Counted from the stretch's first letter, positions 35,539 through 43,576 are shown. The stretch: 64,000 nucleotides of DNA from Marinobacter sp. CHS3-4 (GCF_030053415.1 NZ_JASGBJ010000003.1:124001-188000), one strand, 5' to 3'. Numbers and translations are program-made. The notes: a model not told the origin generated them from the sequence alone.

Positions 35539-36473
35539 GCTGTAGATTCTCCGTGTGATGTTGTCTGGTTCTTGGAACGGGGTTTGCCCGCTATGAGCAG
35601 GATGATCCCCAGTGAGATGAACAGGGCACCAGCAGCCAGCCCATTCGGTATTGGCTCACCCTGAAGAAAAACTGCGACGGGAACGCCCACCACGGCGCCA
35701 ACGGACCCCAACAAGCTGAGAAGAACAGGCCCGCCGGTTGTTTGAAGCAGGAACAAAAAAAGAAACATTGCCGCAAAAACGATCGATTGCACGGCAATCA
35801 GAGCGACTTCCAGCAGGGATGTCGGAATGCCGAGTGGTAAGCCGGGTAGAAAACCGGCCATTGCGAGCATGACTGCTGCCGCAATGAGCATTCCCGGCGC
35901 CAGTTCGTTCACGGTAAGGCCGCGTGGCCAGCGCAGAGTGCGGTACAGATTGCCGATTGCGAGCAAGATAACCCCAGCAAACACGGGCATTGCCCAAAGA
36001 CTATTGATATCGGCCTCAGCGAACTTTCCTAACGCCAGTATGGTGGCACCTACCAGCGCGGAGAGAACACCAAGAGCGCGGTCTCGCCGAAACGATTCGA
36101 TTCGAAAGGCCACGGCACCCGCATAGGTGAGTATGGGGGGTAGGGAGATAAGCAACGCAACAAAACCGGCTCCCACATGGGGGATCGCTGAAAAGAAGAG
36201 AAGATTGGAGCCGGCTACTCCTGTGAATGCTGATACCGCGTAGTATTCCAGAGTGCGAGACGATATTGGGGGCAACTGCTTCCTTTTGAAGGCTCGCAGA
36301 AACAGCAGCAATGCTGCGCCGAGAATTGACCAGAACAGAAAAGAAAGGGGCGCCAATCCTGATTCCTGAGCCAGCTTCGCCAGGTTAGTGGAAGTGCCCA
36401 GCATGGCTCCGCCGGCCAGTAAGTAAAGAAGCGGTGCTACCCATTTTCGGGTTGGTTGCGCCGAAGTGATCAT
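35535..36473 (-). CDS. EamA/DMT-superfamily exporter
   Basis: 312 residues with ten membrane segments in two EamA repeats ('LSFLFWSILGAALLLFLRAF' and 'IAVQSIVFAAMFLFLFLLQ'). Drug/metabolite transporters export amino acids or small metabolites. It is divergent from a MarR regulator, with two palindromes in the spacer, and cotranscribed with the NmrA-like gene. A stress-inducible efflux role is inferred. Confidence 0.89.
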   Translation of the reverse strand: MITSAQPTRKWVAPLLYLLAGGAMLGTSTNLAKLAQESGLAPLSFLFWSILGAALLLFLRAFKRKQLPPISSRTLEYYAVSAFTGVAGSNLLFFSAIPHVGAGFVALLISLPPILTYAGAVAFRIESFRRDRALGVLSALVGATILALGKFAEADINSLWAMPVFAGVILLAIGNLYRTLRWPRGLTVNELAPGMLIAAAVMLAMAGFLPGLPLGIPTSLLEVALIAVQSIVFAAMFLFLFLLQTTGGPVLLSLLGSVGAVVGVPVAVFLQGEPIPNGLAAGALFISLGIILLIAGKPRSKNQTTSHGESTA

Positions 36474-36493
36474 CTCGTTTCCTATCTGTCATG

Positions 36494-36511
36494 TATCTTG
36501 ACATCAAGATA
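36494..36511. promoter_or_regulatory. MarR operator 1 (18-base palindrome)
   Basis: TATCTTGA-CA-TCAAGATA is a perfect dyad outside its two central bases. It lies in the divergent spacer of the EamA and MarR genes. The near-identical second site 27 bases away, centre to centre, supports a dimeric MarR regulator binding both. Confidence 0.75.
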
Positions 36512-36521
36512 AGTTCGGAAA

Positions 36522-36537
36522 ATCTTGACGTCAAGAT
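36522..36537. promoter_or_regulatory. MarR operator 2 (16-base palindrome)
   Basis: ATCTTGA-CG-TCAAGAT repeats operator 1 with one base changed in the core. It sits 23 bases before the marR-like ATG (36560), placed to repress the regulator itself. Confidence 0.75.
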
Positions 36538-36559
36538 ATATAGGTGTAAGTCTGTATCT

Positions 36560-37048
36560 ATGGATCGAATTGACGACATTTTGAATCAGTGGCGCCAGGA
36601 GCGCCCAAACCTTGACGTTAGCGCCATGGGCACGATTGGGCGGATCAAAGTGCTCAATCAGTTATTGGTGCAGAGGATGGAGAGGACCTGGGCAGAATTT
36701 GGCCTGAATGGAGCGAGCTTCGACGTATTGGCGACTTTGAGGCGATCAGGGGCGCCTTATGCCTTGTCGCCGGGAGAGCTAATGTCATCGACGATGGTGA
36801 CTTCGGGAACGATGACGCACCGTGTTGATCTTCTGGTAAAAGCCGGACTGGTTGAGCGTATTCGCAACCCTCAGGACGGTCGAGGTTTTCTGATTTCACT
36901 CTCCAGGAAAGGGCTGGATGTGATCGAAGAGGCAGTTGATGCTCATGTGCAAACCCAGACACAGCTGACTTCGGCGCTTGATGATGCCGAGTGTGACCAG
37001 CTGGATGAGTTGCTGAGGAAATTATTGGCTGGCCTGGAGTCTCGTTAA
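36560..37048 (+). CDS. MarR-family transcriptional regulator
   Basis: 162 residues from ATG 36560. The winged helix region 'LSPGELMSSTMVTSGTMTHRVDLLVKAGLVERIRNPQDGRGFLISLSRKG' is classic MarR. A longer in-frame start at 36491 would place the operators inside the coding sequence. It should repress itself and the divergent EamA-NmrA pair. The inducer is unknown. It overlaps the convergent LysR stop by 4 bases. Confidence 0.92.
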   Translation: MDRIDDILNQWRQERPNLDVSAMGTIGRIKVLNQLLVQRMERTWAEFGLNGASFDVLATLRRSGAPYALSPGELMSSTMVTSGTMTHRVDLLVKAGLVERIRNPQDGRGFLISLSRKGLDVIEEAVDAHVQTQTQLTSALDDAECDQLDELLRKLLAGLESR

Positions 37049-37935
37049 TTCGAGTTGAGCTTGAGCCTCAGGGCATCGCCCATCACTCGCGTAAACTCGC
37101 GGATGCGTTTGACCCGTTTCAGATCTGGATGAGTCAGTATCCAGAGCGGGATTGCCAGGTCTTCAACCGGGTGCGTCAGGCGCACCAGTTCGTTATCGGA
37201 CTCGCCCAGATAGCAGGGCAGAATCGCGATGCCCGAACCCGCCTTCACCGCGGCCCACATGCCAAGCATGCTGTCGATTCGATACGCGCAGGCGTTGCTC
37301 AAACCCTGCTGACTCATCCAACCTTCAAGCTTGCCATTGCCCATGTGAATGTCGGGGCCAACCCAGTCCTCGCCGCGCAGTTCGCTGATTGCAAGGGCAG
37401 ATTCACTCCATCGATTGCGGCTTCCATAAACGGCCTGCTGAATGACGCCAGCTTTTCTGCCGATCAGCGTTTCAGGGGGGGTTGAGGTGGGGCGCATGGC
37501 AATGTCAGCTTCCCGCTTGCTGAGGCTGTGAAGTTGATTCGAAATCACGATTTCCAGCGAAATATCCGGGTAGTCTTTTCGAAACTGCTGAAACAGTGGT
37601 GCGAGAACCCCCTTGAACAGGGTGTCTGTGGTTGTCACCCGGACAGACCCTGAAAGCTTGAGATCCTGCCCGGCAAGCCGACGCTCAACGTCTGTAATGT
37701 CCTGCTCCATCCTCTGCGCAACGGCAAACAGGTCTTCGCCGGCTGGGCTCGGCGAATAACCGCTGCGTGAGCGCTCAAACAATTCGACGCCCAGGCGCTC
37801 TTCCATGCTGTTGAGCCGCCGAAAAACGGTGGCATGACTGATCCCCAGTTTTTTGCCGGCACCCGAAAGCGTGCCCGTTTCTGCAACGGCCGCGACGATT
37901 TGCAGGTCATCCCAGCGGATTTGATGTTCATTCAT
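37045..37935 (-). CDS. LysR-family regulator
   Basis: 296 residues. Helix-turn-helix 'TGTLSGAGKKLGISHATVFRRLNSMEERLGVELFERSRSGY' and an effector domain with 'READIAMRPTSTPPETLIGRKAG'. This subgroup regulates varied single targets. No divergent gene close by is an obvious target; the nearest upstream gene is a DUF4124 protein about 170 bases away. Confidence 0.87.
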   Translation of the reverse strand: MNEHQIRWDDLQIVAAVAETGTLSGAGKKLGISHATVFRRLNSMEERLGVELFERSRSGYSPSPAGEDLFAVAQRMEQDITDVERRLAGQDLKLSGSVRVTTTDTLFKGVLAPLFQQFRKDYPDISLEIVISNQLHSLSKREADIAMRPTSTPPETLIGRKAGVIQQAVYGSRNRWSESALAISELRGEDWVGPDIHMGNGKLEGWMSQQGLSNACAYRIDSMLGMWAAVKAGSGIAILPCYLGESDNELVRLTHPVEDLAIPLWILTHPDLKRVKRIREFTRVMGDALRLKLNSN

Positions 37936-38109
37936 GAAATAATGGACTTCATTATTGGTGAATTTCTGAGCGCGTAAGAACAGATTAGAGTATTTCGAGG
38001 TGATTGGTAAAACGGTGGAACCTGGCCCTGAAACTGCCTCTTTTGCGACTTGACTCTCTGCTCTGATCGTTGGGATCCTAACGGCCTTTGATTGAAATGG
38101 ATTTCGCTA

Positions 38110-38556
38110 ATGAAAATGGTTCGAGTAGTTCTGTTGTTATGTTTGTTACCACTCCCTGTTTTCGGTGGCGTCTACAAGTGGGTAGATGCTGACGGTCGCA
38201 CTCATTTTGGCGACCGGCCGCCTGAGCAGGTTTCCGCTCAGCCGGTTACTGTTGAACCTCCCCCCATTTCGGAAGACACTGCAGTTAAAGATCGCCAGCA
38301 GCGAATGACGAACTTTGTCGAGCAAAGCCAGCAAGAGCGCGTTAGGCGTCAGGCCGCCGCAGCTAAGGCGGCGAAGCATGCGAAGGAACGGGCCAGGAAG
38401 TGCCGCAGACTGCAAGCTCGAGTCAAGTTCAACGAAAGCATTTCGTCGTTCTACAGAGTGAATGATCAGGGCGAGCGGGAATACTACTCGGACGCGGAAG
38501 CGCAGAGAATTCGGGAACGTTACGAATCCACGGCTGCGCAAGTCTGCGGCGACTGA
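38110..38556 (+). CDS. Secreted DUF4124 protein
   Basis: 148 residues from ATG 38110. A signal peptide 'MKMVRVVLLLCLLPLPVFG' leads directly into the DUF4124 core 'GVYKWVDADGRTHFGDRPP' (about residues 19-40). The rest is charged and probably coiled ('QQERVRRQAAAAKAAKHAKERARK'). Such proteins are periplasmic and of unknown function. It is the last ordinary gene before the cassette-like array. Confidence 0.85.
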   Translation: MKMVRVVLLLCLLPLPVFGGVYKWVDADGRTHFGDRPPEQVSAQPVTVEPPPISEDTAVKDRQQRMTNFVEQSQQERVRRQAAAAKAAKHAKERARKCRRLQARVKFNESISSFYRVNDQGEREYYSDAEAQRIRERYESTAAQVCGD

Positions 38557-38575
38557 GCCGGCGCGTTTACAGGGC

Positions 38576-38582
38576 GTTATTC
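38576..38582 (+). other. Putative cassette boundary (R'-like core site)
   Basis: GTTATTC lies 26 bases before the GFA start codon and is the exact reverse complement of GAATAAC at 38957-38963, five bases after that gene's stop. In a circular cassette the two would pair as R' and R''. The core departs from the GTTRRRY consensus at the fifth and sixth bases. Confidence 0.4.
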
Positions 38583-38601
38583 AAAGTAGAGGAATTCAGT
38601 T

Positions 38602-38952
38602 ATGAGTAAAGAGTACAAAGGAAGGTGTCACTGCGGTTCAGTGCAATTTAATGTAGTCGCAGATTTGAATAATTGTTTTAAGTGCAATTGTTCGTTTTGC
38701 GTAAGGCGAGCTTCGACACTGGTAAAAGTAGAGGACTCAAAGTTTACGCTTGAAAGTGACGAAAATAATTTAGGTAAGTATGGTTCAAGAGATTTCTCTG
38801 ACCATTTTTTTTGTAAAAATTGTGGTATCCAATGTTATACCCGTTTTAAAAATGAAAAAGGCACAAGCGTCATTTTAAATGTAGGGTGTTTAGAGGGTGT
38901 GGATAGCTATTCTTTAAATCCCGTTACATTTGATGGTGCGAAAAAGTTATAG
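38602..38952 (+). CDS. GFA/CENP-V-fold protein in an AT-rich cassette
   Basis: 116 residues. Zinc motifs 'CHCGSVQFNV', 'CNCSFCVRRA' and 'CKNCGIQCYTRF' fit the GFA family. The gene is clearly more AT-rich than its surroundings and uses many A/T-ending codons, which points to transfer. It is bounded by GTTATTC at 38576 and its reverse complement GAATAAC at 38957, the arrangement of an integron gene cassette. It is distinct in sequence from the GFA gene at 33.4 kb. Confidence 0.86.
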   Translation: MSKEYKGRCHCGSVQFNVVADLNNCFKCNCSFCVRRASTLVKVEDSKFTLESDENNLGKYGSRDFSDHFFCKNCGIQCYTRFKNEKGTSVILNVGCLEGVDSYSLNPVTFDGAKKL

Positions 38953-38956
38953 AAAT

Positions 38957-39066
38957 GAATAACAAATTGCTCAAGCCGGATTTCGACGAAATGTCACCTT
39001 ATTCGCAAAAACGACAATAAGCTGGCAATTCACCATAACCGTCTGGCAAGGCACTGGGCCTTAAAG
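38957..39066 (+). other. Putative degenerate attC after the GFA cassette
   Basis: The site begins GAATAACAAATTGCTCAAG, which has the look of an attC left arm, right after the stop codon. AATTGC finds a partner GCAATT near 39026. The right end is poorly conserved (CTTAAAG at 39060), so the 3' limit is uncertain. Confidence 0.35.
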
Positions 39067-39079
39067 TAGAGGCAATTTC

Positions 39080-40183
39080 ATGATCAACCGGCGCGGGTTC
39101 ATAAAGTCGCTCAGCGTTGTTGCAGCAACCACTCTGTTTGGTGATGCAAAAGAGTCGTTTGCAATGTTGAATAATAAAAGTATGTGGTTCATGCCGGATG
39201 AGAGCGATCCTCATCTGCGCACATGGATGGCGTTTGGAGCCAGTCAAAAAATCTGGGGAAAGAGACTCTTGTCAGAGGCTCAGCGTAACTTGGCGACCAT
39301 TGCACTGAGCATTGCGAAGTATGAACCAGTGTCAATGCTCGTTCGCCAGGCTGACCTGCCATTAGCTCAGCGACTTATGGGCGACAGAGTCGAGCTCATT
39401 AGTTGTCGGCTTGATGATTTGTGGATGCGGGATACTGGCCCTGTGTTTGTTGTGACGGAAAATGGCGACAAGGCAGCGATTGACTTCAACTTCAACGGAT
39501 GGGGGCAGAAGCAGAACTTTGACTATGATGCTGACGTTGCTTCATTCGTCGCTCGCCGAGCGGGTGTCCGCCGCATCGGGACCGACCTGGTGCTTGAGGG
39601 CGGAGGGATTGAAGTTGATGGTCACGGCACTGCGATCATTACCGAAAGCTGTATGCTCAATGAAAATCGAAATCCTGGCCTCAGCAAAAGCGAATTCGAG
39701 CAGGAGTTGAAGCAGCTGCTTGGTTTGGAAAAGATCATCTGGTTGCCCGGTATTAAGGGTAAAGATATCACCGATGGCCACACTGACTTTTATGCTCGTT
39801 TTGCGCGTCCCGGAGTGGTTGTCGCTGCCTATGATCCCGACCCAAGGTCTTTCGATCACGCAGTAACAAAGCGGCACCTGGACATTCTGAGGACGGCTAG
39901 TGATGCCAAAGGCCAAAAGCTGGAGGTGATCGTTCTTGAAGCTCCCTCAATAGTTCGGTCGAAATTTGATAACTATGACTTTGCCGCTGGCTATATCAAT
40001 TTCTACGTCTGTAATGGCGCCGTGATAGCCCCAGAGTTTGGTGATCCCAACGCTGACGCAGCGGCCAAGCGCAAATTGCAAAACCTGTTTCCCGGACGTG
40101 ACGTCATACAGATTAACATTGATGGAATAGCGGCTGGAGGAGGAGGTATCCACTGCACAACGCAGCAGGAGCCCAGGGTCTGA
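39080..40183 (+). CDS. Exported agmatine/peptidylarginine deiminase-family protein
   Basis: 367 residues. The N-terminus 'INRRGFIKSLSVVAATTLFG' is Tat-like. Conserved segments are 'DDLWMRDTGPVFVV', 'FNFNGWGQKQ', 'EGGGIEVDGHGTAI', 'DITDGHTDFYARF' and the C-terminal nucleophile Cys359 in 'GGIHCTTQQEP'. This is the agmatine deiminase / bacterial PAD family of guanidino-group hydrolases. Export is unusual for agmatine deiminase (AguA), so a periplasmic substrate is likely. It is not next to an aguB gene; it lies in the cassette-like region, with leader AAAGTAGAGGCAATTTC similar to that of the preceding cassette. Confidence 0.87.
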   Translation: MINRRGFIKSLSVVAATTLFGDAKESFAMLNNKSMWFMPDESDPHLRTWMAFGASQKIWGKRLLSEAQRNLATIALSIAKYEPVSMLVRQADLPLAQRLMGDRVELISCRLDDLWMRDTGPVFVVTENGDKAAIDFNFNGWGQKQNFDYDADVASFVARRAGVRRIGTDLVLEGGGIEVDGHGTAIITESCMLNENRNPGLSKSEFEQELKQLLGLEKIIWLPGIKGKDITDGHTDFYARFARPGVVVAAYDPDPRSFDHAVTKRHLDILRTASDAKGQKLEVIVLEAPSIVRSKFDNYDFAAGYINFYVCNGAVIAPEFGDPNADAAAKRKLQNLFPGRDVIQINIDGIAAGGGGIHCTTQQEPRV

Positions 40184-40260
40184 CAAGTCATGGAAGTCTG
40201 ACGCGAGACACGCGCTGCAATGTTTCCGCGTTTAGCCGTGAAGCTGGAGGATGATAGGTT

Positions 40261-40797
40261 ATGGCGAGACCTGGCGATAAAAAAGAAATGATAGAGGCAG
40301 CTAACTCCAATTTTGAGAAACTTTGGAGCTTGATTGAATCAATGCCGGAAGAGTCATTAAATACGGAATTTGACTTTAGTGATGACAAAAAGAAAAAAGA
40401 AGCCCACTGGCAACGTGATAAAAATCTGCGAGATGTATTGATACATCTATACGAGTGGCATCAACTTCTTTTGAAATGGGTGAAATCGAACCTGTCCGGT
40501 GACCCGGCGGATTTTTTACCTGCCCCTTATACTTGGAAAACCTATGGTGATATGAACATTGAGTTCTGGAAAAAGCACCAGAATACAAGTCTTGAGAGTT
40601 CTGAAAGACTGGTCAAATCAAGCCATAAAGAAGTCATTGAGATGGTGCAGACCTTCTCTGATGAAGAGCTTTTTACGAAAAAGTATTTCGACTGGACAGG
40701 CACAACATCGCTAGGCAGTTATTGTGTATCTGCTTTATCCAGTCATTATGATTGGGCTATTAAAAAGCTCAAGGCGCATGCTAAAAAGTTTTCCTAG
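40261..40797 (+). CDS. ClbS/DfsB-family four-helix protein
   Basis: 178 residues, AT-rich gene. 'LRDVLIHLYEWHQLLLKWVKSNLSGDPADFLPAPYTWKTY' and 'ALSSHYDWAIKKLKAHAKK' fit the ClbS/DfsB family, helical bundles of the DinB-like superfamily. ClbS itself is a cyclopropane hydrolase protecting from colibactin; the role of this one is unknown. It is typical cargo of mobile cassette arrays. GGAGG precedes the ATG. Confidence 0.84.
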   Translation: MARPGDKKEMIEAANSNFEKLWSLIESMPEESLNTEFDFSDDKKKKEAHWQRDKNLRDVLIHLYEWHQLLLKWVKSNLSGDPADFLPAPYTWKTYGDMNIEFWKKHQNTSLESSERLVKSSHKEVIEMVQTFSDEELFTKKYFDWTGTTSLGSYCVSALSSHYDWAIKKLKAHAKKFS

Positions 40798-40881
40798 TGG
40801 CACGTTGGTTAGTTCAACGTAAATAAATACTTGTCGTGGGGCGAGGCCGGGATCATGTCGTTGCCGTTTAATATGAATTCA

Positions 40882-40900
40882 CGCTAACAGGCTGTTAGCG
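40882..40900. repeat. Inverted repeat before the RraB-like gene
   Basis: CGCTAACA-GGC-TGTTAGCG is a perfect dyad with 8-base arms. Its right arm contains GTTAGCG, close to the GTTRRRY cassette core, and lies 17 bases before the GTG start of the RraB-like gene. A cassette junction remnant is a possible reading; it lacks a T-tract to be a terminator. Confidence 0.45.
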
Positions 40901-40916
40901 GGCAAAGGAGAATCTC

Positions 40917-41339
40917 GTGCTAACCGAAGATCCGCAGAAGGTATGGGAAGACTTCTTTGGTCGCAAAAAATCGCAGTGTCTTCAGGAGGCCGCAGACCTG
41001 TGGCGCCAGATGAAGGCAGCCGGAGTAGTAGCCGATACAGTTTTGGCGCTGGACTTTGTTCATTTCGGGCAGTGCCAGCACGACGTCGAAGCGCTTGCCA
41101 ATCAGCTTTCGGAGAACTATGAAATGGAAGTTGTAGAGTCTGAGAGGGACGGGTATTGGCTTGTTAGGGGCACCACTCGTCCTTATGGCATCGAGATGAC
41201 AGAAGAGCAACACCGTGGCTGGGTCGAGTTTATGGCCGACGTTGCCGAATCCTATGCATGCGTTTTCTCGACTTGGACCATCGAAGCACCTGCGCTGGGA
41301 ACAAATTTTCACAGTGAAGGGATCGAAAGTGCCAGTTAA
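40917..41339 (+). CDS. RraB-like (ribonuclease E inhibitor B) protein
   Basis: 140 residues from GTG 40917, which has AAGGAG at six bases' spacing. It is acidic, with 'LDFVHFGQCQHDVEALANQLSENYEMEVVESERDGYWLVRGTTRP', the fold pattern of the RraB family; its partner residues are not certain. RraB modulates the RNA degradosome in E. coli. Cassette-borne RraB-like proteins are common and of unproven function. Stop TAA falls inside an attC-like start (AGTTAAC). Confidence 0.72.
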   Translation: MLTEDPQKVWEDFFGRKKSQCLQEAADLWRQMKAAGVVADTVLALDFVHFGQCQHDVEALANQLSENYEMEVVESERDGYWLVRGTTRPYGIEMTEEQHRGWVEFMADVAESYACVFSTWTIEAPALGTNFHSEGIESAS

Positions 41340-41405
41340 CAAGCCCATGTTGCCGGGCTGGTTTTCTGCTGCGCTTCAAACCGGCCAAAAATGTGAGCGT
41401 TAGGC
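41334..41405 (+). other. Putative attC recombination site
   Basis: A 72-base stem-loop region from AGTTAAC (41334-41340), which includes the RraB stop, to GTTAGGC (41399-41405), a consensus GTTRRRY core. Its middle holds a 9-base-pair stem GGCTGGTTT (41356) / AAACCGGCC (41378) with one wobble. The core GTTAGGC begins the HEAT-repeat cassette and is the exact reverse complement of GCCTAAC after that gene. Confidence 0.55.
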
Positions 41406-41421
41406 GACAAGAGACCAAGTC

Positions 41422-42189
41422 ATGGCCGAAAGAGTCGGAGCAAGAAGTCGTGATGCAATCTGCCCAGAGCTTCTCGAACGGTTGAATTCGGGCGAGGAGG
41501 AGTCGGCAACGCTCTCGGAATCACTCGCAATTGATTTCAGCGTCTTGCTTGGGCATGTTGCGCCAGGTATTCCCGCTCGGGATCAGCGCCGAATGACAGA
41601 AGCGAGGGGTTTGGGTATAACCAAGCGCATGGACCTCGTTGCAACGATTCTTGCTGACAGCTTTGGTGTTGGCGTTGCAGAGTCCCTGATGAATCATTCC
41701 TCGGATACCGTCCGTGGCTGGGCGGCGTTCGTGATTGGTAAAGACCAAAACTCTTCATTGAGTCGAAAGCTACAGGCTATCCAGCCACTCGCGAATGACG
41801 CCCACTTCGGGGTAAGAGAGTGGGCTTGGCTGGCACTCCGGCCCACCATATCGGCACAGTTAACTCAATCTCTGGAGGCTCTCGAGTCGTGGGTTAGTAG
41901 TCCTTCGGAAAACATTCGCCGATTTGCCATCGAGGCCACGAGGCCAAGAGGTGTATGGTCTAAGCACATAGCCGAGCTGAAGGAGTCACCCTGTCTGGCG
42001 CAGGTCTTGTTGGATGGTGTTATGAACGATTCATCAAGGTATGTTCAAGACTCGTGCGGTAACTGGTTAAATGATGCAGCCAAGTCAAATCCTCAATGGG
42101 TTGTGAGCTATTGCAAAGCCTGGAAGGACAAAAGCCCATCTGCAGCAACAAGTTACATCACGCGGAAAGGGTTGCGAAATATCGCCTAA
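41422..42189 (+). CDS. HEAT-repeat (DNA alkylation repair-like) protein
   Basis: 255 residues, helical. HEAT-type repeats are visible ('VRGWAAFVIGK', 'FGVREWAWLALRPTI', 'IRRFAIEATRPRGVW', 'VQDSCGNWLNDAAKSNPQWV'), like the AlkC/AlkD superfamily. AlkC/AlkD bind alkylated DNA, but the catalytic residues are not clear here. Boundary cores are GTTAGGC (41399) and GCCTAAC (42184-42190, overlapping its stop), as expected of a gene cassette. The leader of 16 bases between core and ATG is typical of cassettes. Confidence 0.77.
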   Translation: MAERVGARSRDAICPELLERLNSGEEESATLSESLAIDFSVLLGHVAPGIPARDQRRMTEARGLGITKRMDLVATILADSFGVGVAESLMNHSSDTVRGWAAFVIGKDQNSSLSRKLQAIQPLANDAHFGVREWAWLALRPTISAQLTQSLEALESWVSSPSENIRRFAIEATRPRGVWSKHIAELKESPCLAQVLLDGVMNDSSRYVQDSCGNWLNDAAKSNPQWVVSYCKAWKDKSPSAATSYITRKGLRNIA

Positions 42190-42240
42190 CAACACGTTGC
42201 AGGCATCGCCTCAAACGCCAGTAGCCAGGAAAGCTAATGC
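42184..42240 (+). other. Putative attC after the HEAT-repeat cassette
   Basis: GCCTAACAACACG follows the HEAT stop and is a consensus left core (RYYYAAC). The right end is uncertain; GCTAATGC near 42233 may be an altered right core. The length is an estimate. Confidence 0.38.
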
Positions 42241-42259
42241 TCTGTTTACCGGTACTAAA

Positions 42260-43066
42260 ATGTTTTTAGATTATAACCCGATTCAAGGCAGCGTCGCTGA
42301 CGACCGCGCCTATAAAACGCGGCAGCCATTGTCGCCGTTAAATCGTTGGGTGCAATCGTATTGGCAGCTCACAGTCCCCAAAGGCCAGTTTCAATACCAC
42401 AGTGTGCCGGATAACTGCGTTGATTGGATCATTAATCGAGATTGCTTCGACGATAATTTTCTTATTCCGCCCTTTCTTTCTTCTATTCTATTTCATATCG
42501 ATGGCCCGGCTTCATTTTTTGGTATTCGTTTTCGAGTTCTAGGACATAAAGGTTTGATCTCAGTGCCTTTAGGGGAATGGGGTGAGGCTAGTAGTGTAAA
42601 GGCGGAAGACTTGCTACCGGCGGATATCGTTTACTCTGTATTTGAAGCCATTGATAACACAAAGAGTTTTGATAAGCGCTGCGATAACTTGTCGGCAGTA
42701 ATTCTTTCAGCCATAACGTTCTCCGATGTTGACCCCCGCCTGGCTCGTTACATTCGATATTGTTACGACAATGTCAGCTCTAATCTTGACCTGTCAGACC
42801 GTCGGAACTCTGAATTTGGTGTGTCTGCACGTCAGCTTAGACGGTTGGCCAGACAACACGTTGGCTTGCTTCCCAAAGATTTTTTTAAGGTGCTCAGGTT
42901 TCAGAGCGTTTTCAAGGCGATGAATGCACCGCAGCACAGCAGGGCCTACCTGGATCAATACTACGACCAGCCTCATTTTGTGCGCGAATTTAAGCGTTTT
43001 ACCGGAGTCACGCCTACACAATTCAGGAAAATGTCCGTTTTATACAATCACCACTCTTCTGAGTGA
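42260..43066 (+). CDS. AraC-family regulator with DUF6597-like sensor
   Basis: 268 residues from ATG 42260 (an in-frame TTG at 42197 lies within the attC-like sequence). The N-terminal beta domain has 'SYWQLTVPKGQFQYHSVPDNCVDWIINRD', like DUF6597. The C-terminal AraC helix-turn-helix has 'SARQLRRLARQHVGLLPKDFFKVLRFQSVFKAM' and ends 'TGVTPTQFRKM'. It is AT-rich relative to neighbours. It lies only 43 bases before a VOC gene and may control it. Confidence 0.84.
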   Translation: MFLDYNPIQGSVADDRAYKTRQPLSPLNRWVQSYWQLTVPKGQFQYHSVPDNCVDWIINRDCFDDNFLIPPFLSSILFHIDGPASFFGIRFRVLGHKGLISVPLGEWGEASSVKAEDLLPADIVYSVFEAIDNTKSFDKRCDNLSAVILSAITFSDVDPRLARYIRYCYDNVSSNLDLSDRRNSEFGVSARQLRRLARQHVGLLPKDFFKVLRFQSVFKAMNAPQHSRAYLDQYYDQPHFVREFKRFTGVTPTQFRKMSVLYNHHSSE

Positions 43067-43109
43067 AGAATAATGCTATTCATCGAATCAACAGTAAGAG
43101 GTGAATAAG

Positions 43110-43508
43110 ATGATTGAAATAGACGCGATGTTTCCTGTGATGGTAACGGCGAATTTAGAAGCGGTGAAAGCATTCTATGAATCCGTGTTCGGTTTTAATG
43201 CCGTATTTTACGACGCTGAATTTTACCTGCATTTGGTGTCACCAAGTTCAGGTGTACAACTTGGCTTCTTGATGCCGGAACATTCAAGCCAGCCAGACTT
43301 TCTTCGGCCACTGATGTCGCCCGATGGCTATGTGATATCACTAGAAGTTAAAGATGCAGCTCACGCCTATGCTGAAGCCCAGAAAATGGGTTTGCCGATG
43401 GCTATGGAGCTCAAAGAAGAAGTATGGGGACAGGTACACTTTATGCTGCAAGACCCGGCAGGCTTTCGAATTGACGTGGTCCAACATTTAGAAGTTTCAG
43501 GTAACTAG
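43110..43508 (+). CDS. VOC-superfamily (glyoxalase/bleomycin-resistance fold) protein
   Basis: 132 residues from ATG 43110 with AAGAGGTG upstream. Paired beta-alpha-beta-beta-beta modules: 'MVTANLEAVKAFYESVFGFN' and 'GQVHFMLQDPAGFRIDVVQH'. The metal-site Glu/His set is not complete enough to name an activity. It is likely cotranscribed with the AraC-type gene and ends at an inverted repeat. Confidence 0.85.
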   Translation: MIEIDAMFPVMVTANLEAVKAFYESVFGFNAVFYDAEFYLHLVSPSSGVQLGFLMPEHSSQPDFLRPLMSPDGYVISLEVKDAAHAYAEAQKMGLPMAMELKEEVWGQVHFMLQDPAGFRIDVVQHLEVSGN

Positions 43509-43576
43509 TCAGAGCAAATTCTGCCAGGTCAAAGCACGCGGACTTCGGTCAGAATTTGCATGCCCAACCGTTCACT
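43499..43576 (+). other. Putative attC-like inverted repeat after the VOC gene
   Basis: A perfect 10-base dyad GCAAATTCTG (43514) / CAGAATTTGC (43550) follows the stop codon. It is framed by AGGTAAC (43499) and GTTCACT (43570), which pair at five of seven positions. There is no T-tract, so a terminator is less likely. Confidence 0.35.

Noticed and set aside
33383..38952. The two GFA-family genes as a recent duplication
   Set aside because: They differ in length, composition and sequence outside the Cys motifs, and the second sits in an AT-rich cassette context.
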